From contig NZ_FPBO01000038.1 of NCBI RefSeq assembly GCF_900116645.1, forward strand, positions 1 through 64,000: DNA of 64,000 bases, given 5' to 3'. Below, piece after piece: positions 59,272 through 64,000 of the stretch (positions are counted from its first letter, which is position 1; each line of letters starts with the position of its first letter). The DNA comes from Pseudoduganella namucuonensis (GTDB taxonomy: Bacteria > Pseudomonadota > Gammaproteobacteria > Burkholderiales > Burkholderiaceae_D). Below the pieces are notes generated by a model. It saw only the letters and a program-made list of their open reading frames with translations, was not told the DNA's origin and searched no databases. The position numbers were made by a program, and so were the translations under genes.

Positions 59272-60519
59272 ATGCGCAGCATAGCGATTGTAGGTGGCGG
59301 GCAGGCCGGTCTGCCCTTGGCCCTGGGCCTGCTGGAGCAGGGCTACCGGGTGACCGTGGCGACCAACCGCGCGCCGGACGATATCCGCGCCGGCAAGGTG
59401 ATGTCCAGCCAATGCATGTTCGACCAGTCGCTGCGGATAGAGCGGGACCTCGGCCTGAACCTGTGGGAGGCGCAATGCCCGACCGTGGACGGCATCGCGC
59501 TCGCGGTGCCGCATCCGGAGCGGCCAGGCGCCAAGGCCATCGACTGGAGCGCGCGGCTCGACAAGCCGGCGCAGGCCGTGGACCAGCGCATCAAGATGCC
59601 GGCCTGGATGGAACTGTTCGAACAGCGCGGCGGCAAGCTGCTGTTCGAGGATGTCGGCGTGGCCGAACTGGAGCGCATGGCCGTCGAATACGACCTGGTG
59701 ATCCTGGCCGCCGGCAAGGGCGAGGTGGTCAAGCTGTTCGAGCGCGACGCCGCCCGTTCGGCCTTCGACAAGCCCATGCGCGCCCTGGCGCTGACCTATG
59801 TGACCGGCATGGCGCCGCAACCGGACCACAGCCGCGTGGCCTTCAACCTGATGCCCGGTATCGGCGAGTATTTCTCCTTCCCCGCGCTGACCACCAGCGG
59901 TCCCTGCGAGATCATGGTGTTCGAGGGCGTGCCGGGCGGCCCGATGGATTGCTGGCGCGACGTGCGTTCGCCGCAGGCGCATTTGGCGCAAAGCCTGGAT
60001 CTGCTCAAGACCTATTTGCCCTGGGAGGCGGAGCGCGCGCGCCACGCCGAACTGACGGACGCCAATGGCATCCTGGCCGGCAGCTTCGCGCCCACGATCC
60101 GCAAACCGGTGCTGACCCTGCCGTCCGGGCGTATCGTGTTCGGCCTGGGCGACGCGGTCACCGTCAACGATCCGATCACGGGCCAGGGCGCGAACAACGC
60201 CACCAAGGCGGCCAAGGTGTACCTGGACGCCATCCTGGCGCACGGCGAACAGGCCTATACCCGCGAGTGGATGGAGCGGACGTTCGAACGCTTCTGGGAC
60301 TATGCCCGGCACGTGGTCGCCTGGACCAATACGCTGCTCACGCCGCCACCGCCGCACATCCTGGCGTTGCTGGGCGCCGCCGGCCAATGCCCGCCGCTGG
60401 CCAGCGCCATCGCCAATGGCTTCGACCATCCGCCCCGCTTTTTCCCATGGTGGACCGATCCGGTCGCGTGCCAGCAATTCATTCACGCCAAGATGACCGG
60501 CGAAGCCGTTCTGCTCTGA
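59272..60519 (+). CDS. Group E flavoprotein monooxygenase, indole-monooxygenase type (StyA-like)
   Basis: ATG 59272 after TTGAGGAG gives 415 residues with the FAD motif IAIVGGGQAGLPLALGL. The protein is StyA-like, an FADH2-dependent epoxidase fed by a separate reductase. Aligned by eye to Pseudomonas StyA, the residues at StyA positions 46, 48, 50, 73, 76 and 96 are Ser, Gln, Met, Val, Ile and Ala (here S45, Q47, M49, V72, I75, A100). This matches the fingerprint I recall for indole monooxygenases, not the Asn-Val-His-Tyr-His-Ser of styrene monooxygenases. The next gene is its reductase. Confidence 0.9.
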   Translation: MRSIAIVGGGQAGLPLALGLLEQGYRVTVATNRAPDDIRAGKVMSSQCMFDQSLRIERDLGLNLWEAQCPTVDGIALAVPHPERPGAKAIDWSARLDKPAQAVDQRIKMPAWMELFEQRGGKLLFEDVGVAELERMAVEYDLVILAAGKGEVVKLFERDAARSAFDKPMRALALTYVTGMAPQPDHSRVAFNLMPGIGEYFSFPALTTSGPCEIMVFEGVPGGPMDCWRDVRSPQAHLAQSLDLLKTYLPWEAERARHAELTDANGILAGSFAPTIRKPVLTLPSGRIVFGLGDAVTVNDPITGQGANNATKAAKVYLDAILAHGEQAYTREWMERTFERFWDYARHVVAWTNTLLTPPPPHILALLGAAGQCPPLASAIANGFDHPPRFFPWWTDPVACQQFIHAKMTGEAVLL

Positions 60520-60529
60520 AGGGGAAGCC

Positions 60530-61090
60530 ATGTCCACCATGATCGATACCGGCGCCGCCGCGCTGCACGCCACGAAGGCGATGGAGGCCGCGCGCCACGG
60601 CGACGTGCCGCTCGACACCCGCGCCCTGCGCAACGCCCTGGGCAGCTACCCGACCGGGGTCGCCATCGTCACCACCCGCCTGCCCGGCGGCCGGCCGGTG
60701 GGGCTGACCATCAATTCCTTCGCCTCGCTGTCGCTGGAACCGCCGCTGGTGCTGTGGAGCCTGGTCAAACGCTCGCCCAGCCTGGAGGCCTTCGCCGGCT
60801 GCGCCCACTTCAGCATCAATGTGCTGGCGGCCGGACAGGCGGACCTGGCGCGCAGCTTCGCCAGTTCCGCCGTGCCGGACAAGTTCGCCCACGTCGCCGC
60901 CCACGACAGCCCGGAAGGCGTGCCCTTGATGCCCGGCAGCCTGGCCAGCTTCGTGTGCGCCAGCGAGCAGGTGCTGGACGGCGGCGACCATACGCTGTTC
61001 ATCGGCCGCGTGCTGCGCTACCACACCGGCGAGGGCGAGCCCGCCGTGTTCCACCGCGGCCAGTTCACCCTGCTTCAGACGGCGTGCTGA
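60530..61090 (+). CDS. NAD(P)H:flavin reductase partner (StyB-like)
   Basis: The 186-residue protein is a flavin-reductase-like domain with PTGVAIVTTRLP, GLTINSFASLSLEPPLVLW and the C-terminal FIGRVLRY. It supplies reduced FAD to the monooxygenase encoded 10 bp upstream, making a two-component system. It has about 20 extra residues at the N-terminus compared with StyB. GGGGAAGCC precedes the ATG; a second Met at codon 4 is an alternative start. Confidence 0.9.
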   Translation: MSTMIDTGAAALHATKAMEAARHGDVPLDTRALRNALGSYPTGVAIVTTRLPGGRPVGLTINSFASLSLEPPLVLWSLVKRSPSLEAFAGCAHFSINVLAAGQADLARSFASSAVPDKFAHVAAHDSPEGVPLMPGSLASFVCASEQVLDGGDHTLFIGRVLRYHTGEGEPAVFHRGQFTLLQTAC

Positions 61091-61133
61091 CCATGGCCAC
61101 GTTCGAACAACCACGCCCAACGGAGACCACACA

Positions 61134-61916
61134 ATGAATGCCCCACCCCTGACACAACTGGCCGAGGCGCTGGCCGGCGGCGCGCTCGCCATCGTCGACC
61201 TGACGCAGACGCTCAGCCCGGAGACGCCGGTGTTGCAACTGCCGGAGCGGTTCGGCCAGTGCGCGCCGTTCAAGCTCGAAGAGGTGTCGCGCTACGACGA
61301 GCGCGGCCCGGCCTGGTACTGGAACAACTTCTCGTGCAACGAGCACACCGGCACCCACTTCGACGCGCCGGTGCACTGGGTCACCGGCAAGGACTTGCCG
61401 GACAACGCCACCGACACCATTCCGCCGGCCGACTTCCTGGCGCCGGCCTGCGTGATCGACTGCAGCGCCGAGTGCGGGCGGGACGACGACTTCCTGCTCA
61501 CCATCCCGTTCGTGGAGGCCTGGGAACACGAGCACGGCCGCATTCCGCCCCGCTCCTGGGTGCTGATGCGCAGCGACTGGTCGCGCCGCGCCATGCCGGA
61601 GGCCTACCTCAACCTGCGCGAGGATGGCATGCACACGCCGGGTCCGGACGCCACCCTGGTGCGGTGGCTGGTGGAACAGCGCGACGTGCTGGGTTTCGGC
61701 GTGGAGGCCATCGGCACCGACGCCGGCCAGGCGCACGGCTTCCAGCCGCAATACCCCTGTCATTACCACATGCACGGCAACAGCCGCTACGGCCTGCAGT
61801 GCCTGGCCAACCTGGACCAGCTGCCGCCCCAGGGCGCGCTGCTGTTCGCCGCGCCGCTGAAGATCAAGGGCGGCTCCGGCAGCCCGCTGCGCGTTATCGC
61901 GCTGGTGGCGCGCTGA
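61134..61916 (+). CDS. Cyclase-family metal hydrolase, probable isatin hydrolase
   Basis: The 260-residue protein has the cyclase/kynurenine-formamidase motif NEHTGTHFDAPVHW, with metal ligands H71, H75, D77 and H81. Further conserved stretches are DLTQTLSPETPVL and IGTDAGQAHGF. Isatin hydrolases of this family open isatin to isatinate using Mn2+. The position after an indole-type monooxygenase and its reductase makes isatin the likely substrate. CGGAGACC precedes the ATG. Kynurenine formamidase activity is the main alternative. Confidence 0.85.
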   Translation: MNAPPLTQLAEALAGGALAIVDLTQTLSPETPVLQLPERFGQCAPFKLEEVSRYDERGPAWYWNNFSCNEHTGTHFDAPVHWVTGKDLPDNATDTIPPADFLAPACVIDCSAECGRDDDFLLTIPFVEAWEHEHGRIPPRSWVLMRSDWSRRAMPEAYLNLREDGMHTPGPDATLVRWLVEQRDVLGFGVEAIGTDAGQAHGFQPQYPCHYHMHGNSRYGLQCLANLDQLPPQGALLFAAPLKIKGGSGSPLRVIALVAR

Positions 61917-61936
61917 TCGTGGGCGGGGAGAACGCC

Positions 61937-63526
61937 GTGAACCAAGCACCCACCGATGTGGTGATCGTCGGCAGTGGCATCAACTCGCTGATGTGCGCGG
62001 CGTTGCTGGCCAAGCGCGGCAAGTCCGTGCTGGTCCTGGAACGCAACGCCGTCGCGGGGGGCTGCATACGCACCGAGGAACTGTTCCCCGGCTACCGGCA
62101 CGACCTGCTCTCGTCCTGGTATCCCTTGTTCGTCGGCAGTCCGGGCTACGCCGAACTGAAGGACGAGTTGCGCGAGGCCGGGCTGGAATTCGTCCAGTGC
62201 GGCTACAGCACCGGCGTGGTGATGCCGGACGGCCGTTCGCTGGCGCTGAAGCAGGACCTCGCCGACACGGTGCGAAGGCTGGACCGGCTGGCCCCCGGCG
62301 ATGGCGCCGCCTTCGGCGACATGGCGCAGCGCCTGTTCGGCGTGGACGCCGCGCTCACCTTCGGCCTGCTGGGCAACAACCCCTACGGCGCGCGGGTGGC
62401 GTGGCTGCTGCTGCGCGAATGGCGCAAACGCGGCATGGAAGGCATGGCCGCCTTCGCCGCCGACGCGCTGGAGAACTTCCGCCGCTGGGCCGAGCGCACT
62501 TTCCGCTCCGACTTCACCCGCGCGCTGATCGCGCCGTGGGTGCTGCACACGGGGCTGGGACCGGACGAGGCCAGTTCCGCGCTGATCGGCAAGGTCACCT
62601 TCGCCGCCGTGGTCGCGGGCGGCATGCCGGTGGTGCGCGGCGGCGGCGGCAACATCGTCGCCGCGCTGCTGCGGGTGATCGAGCGCCACGGCGGGCGGGT
62701 GCTGACCGGGGTCGACGTCGAGCGCGTGCTGACGGCGCGCGGCGCCGCCACGGGCGTGCTGGCCGGCGGCCAGGTCTATCCGGCGCGGCGGGCGGTGGTT
62801 TGCAACGTGACGCCGCCGCAGCTGTACGGCCGCTTGCTGCCGGACGCGCCGGCGCCGCTGCGCGAGCGCGCGGCCGCCTACCGCTTCGGGCGCGGCTGCA
62901 TGCAACTGCATTTCGCCCTGAGCGCGCCGGCGCCGTGGCGCGATCCGGAATTGCTGAAGGTGCCGCTGGTGCACCTGACCGAGAGCATGGAGAACGTTTG
63001 CGCCGCAGTGGTGGAGGCCAACAACGGGCTGCTGCCGCGCCACGCCACGCTGGGCATAGGACAGCCGACGGCGGCGGACCCGTCGCGGGCGCCCCCGGGC
63101 GGCTGGATCCTGTGGATACAAATGCAGGAACTGCCCAGCCGCCTGCGGGGCGACGCGCTGGGCGAGATCGCCGTGCCGGACGACGGCCGCTGGAACGAGG
63201 CGGTGCGCGAGGCCGTGGCGGACCGGGTCCAGGCGCGCCTGGAGGCCGTGATGCCGGGGCTGTCCAAACTGATCGTCGGCCGCAAAGCGTATTCGCCGGC
63301 CGACCTGGAGGGCATGAACTGCAACCTGGTCGGCGGCGATCCGTACTCCGGCGTCTGTTCGCCGGACCAGTTCTTCTGGCTGCGCCCCTTCGGACCTTCG
63401 TCGGGGGCGCGGGGCCACCGCGCCGGCTACCGCCGGCTGTTCCAGATCGGCGCCTCCACCCATCCCGGCCCCGGGCTGGGCGCCGGTTCCGGCTACATGG
63501 TGGCGCAGCGGCTGGCGCCACGCTGA
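61937..63526 (+). CDS. CrtI-like NAD(P)/FAD-dependent oxidoreductase
   Basis: GTG 61937 follows GGGGAG by 6 bp and gives 529 residues starting just before the FAD motif VVIVGSGINSLMCAALLAKR. ERNAVAGGCIRTEELFPG and the C-terminal GASTHPGPGLGAGSG are typical of phytoene-desaturase-like flavoproteins. A carotenoid substrate is unlikely: no other carotenoid gene is near and the gene lies 20 bp after the isatin hydrolase. It may oxidise or rearrange an indole-derived intermediate, but I cannot name the reaction. An in-frame GTG at 61919 is another possible start. Confidence 0.82.
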   Translation: MNQAPTDVVIVGSGINSLMCAALLAKRGKSVLVLERNAVAGGCIRTEELFPGYRHDLLSSWYPLFVGSPGYAELKDELREAGLEFVQCGYSTGVVMPDGRSLALKQDLADTVRRLDRLAPGDGAAFGDMAQRLFGVDAALTFGLLGNNPYGARVAWLLLREWRKRGMEGMAAFAADALENFRRWAERTFRSDFTRALIAPWVLHTGLGPDEASSALIGKVTFAAVVAGGMPVVRGGGGNIVAALLRVIERHGGRVLTGVDVERVLTARGAATGVLAGGQVYPARRAVVCNVTPPQLYGRLLPDAPAPLRERAAAYRFGRGCMQLHFALSAPAPWRDPELLKVPLVHLTESMENVCAAVVEANNGLLPRHATLGIGQPTAADPSRAPPGGWILWIQMQELPSRLRGDALGEIAVPDDGRWNEAVREAVADRVQARLEAVMPGLSKLIVGRKAYSPADLEGMNCNLVGGDPYSGVCSPDQFFWLRPFGPSSGARGHRAGYRRLFQIGASTHPGPGLGAGSGYMVAQRLAPR

Positions 63527-63637
63527 TTTCAACCGGCGCCGGCGTGCGGCCGGACGCATTCCCGGGCGCGCGCACGCCAGGCGGTTCCGCGCCCGATCCA
63601 TACCAACTATAAGGCCCTAGCGGGCCGGGAGCCAACA

Positions 63638-64000
63638 TTGAAACCACTATTTGCAAGCAGCCGCGCCATCCTGGCGCTCGGCGTGTCGTTCGCCTGCGCG
63701 GCCGCATCGGCCACCGAGGGCGGCGGCCTGGGCGTCTATCCCGACGGACTGGAAAATTTCATGGCCGGGGCCTTGCCGCCGCCGGGCCTGTACGGCATGG
63801 CCTACGCCGGCCGCGCCGGGTATGACACGGTGCGCGACGGTGGCGGCAACCGCGTTCCCGTCCCCAACTTCAAGGTCGAGGCCGGGGTGCTGGCGCCGCG
63901 GCTGATCTGGGTCACCGGCCGGACGGTGCTGGGCGGCCAGCTGGCGCTGCACGCGGTCGCGCCGCTGCTGGACGTGGACTTCCGCGCCGGCGCGGGCCGC
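63638..64000 (+). CDS. Outer-membrane MetA-pathway-type channel, N-terminal part
   Basis: TTG 63638 after CGGGAG opens a frame that runs to the window edge (121 codons). It encodes a signal peptide (LGVSFACAAASA) and a start EGGGLGVYPDGLENFMAGAL, then PPPGLYGMAYAGRAGYD. This is typical of the Phenol_MetA_deg/SphA family of outer-membrane beta-barrels linked to aromatic catabolism. It probably helps indole or related aromatics enter. A small GGCCC/GGGCC stem (63613-63626) precedes the ribosome site. The C-terminal part is outside the window. Confidence 0.8.
   Translation, partial: MKPLFASSRAILALGVSFACAAASATEGGGLGVYPDGLENFMAGALPPPGLYGMAYAGRAGYDTVRDGGGNRVPVPNFKVEAGVLAPRLIWVTGRTVLGGQLALHAVAPLLDVDFRAGAGR

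Noticed and set aside
59272..60519. Calling the flavoprotein a styrene monooxygenase
   Set aside because: The residues at the diagnostic positions are of the indole type and no styrene oxide isomerase or phenylacetaldehyde dehydrogenase gene is next to it.
54772..60633. A ~1950-codon minus-strand frame opposite GH74, the SDR and the monooxygenase
   Set aside because: Same reason: it is a shadow of real genes with strong motifs on the plus strand, and there is no start or ribosome site of quality.
61937..63526. Carotenoid biosynthesis role for the CrtI-like gene
   Set aside because: No phytoene synthase or related gene is nearby and the gene is embedded in the indole-type operon.
1..64000. 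CRISPR arrays, rRNA genes, replication origin
   Set aside because: No regularly spaced direct repeats, rRNA signatures or iteron/DnaA-box clusters were seen.

Overview
The window is high-GC DNA. Secreted glycoside hydrolases, TonB-dependent receptors, PEP-CTERM proteins and MBG-like lipoproteins together suggest a betaproteobacterium of the Oxalobacteraceae (Massilia/Duganella-like). This placement is inferred from gene style, not from a marker gene.

Region 1 (1-7025) is a mobile, decaying flank. It starts inside an IS66-family element (end of tnpA, then tnpB and tnpC, right end near 2127). Next come a CHASE-type histidine kinase without a visible partner, two different IS66 transposase remnants joined head to head, an IS5-type transposase tail, the 3' end of a group II intron and an intact tyrosine integrase. 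The region ends at a tRNA-Val(CAC) 3' fragment, which looks like the island's attachment site. A scrap of a Cache-domain gene follows.

Region 2 (about 7180-57600) is a roughly 50-kb plant cell-wall polysaccharide locus whose enzyme set best fits xyloglucan. It encodes a GH74 xyloglucanase with CBM2, GH9 and GH5 endoglucanases, three GH3 enzymes, two GH42 and one GH35-like beta-galactosidases, a GH29 alpha-fucosidase (frameshifted here), a GH141-like beta-helix protein with a PDZ domain, a GH51 arabinofuranosidase and two esterases. Uptake is covered by three TonB-dependent receptors, two of them each preceded by a paralogous MBG-repeat lipoprotein, and by a sodium/sugar symporter. An aldo/keto reductase may act on released sugars. 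Regulators are XylR, a GntR/FCD protein with two winged helices, and a tandem pair of transmembrane AraC-type regulators. A ~60-bp promoter element recurs in front of nearly every transcription unit of the locus. Its core resembles GGTGATTTTCGCAATTG, its -35 hexamer is TTGCSG and its -10 hexamer is CAMAAT 17 bp further on. It therefore defines a candidate regulon.

Region 3 (57634-64000) begins with a PEP-CTERM protein and continues with a catabolic operon: SDR, indole-monooxygenase-type flavoprotein, flavin reductase, isatin-hydrolase-type cyclase, CrtI-like FAD oxidoreductase and the start of an outer-membrane MetA-type channel. Residue fingerprints point to indole oxidation through isatin rather than styrene oxidation.
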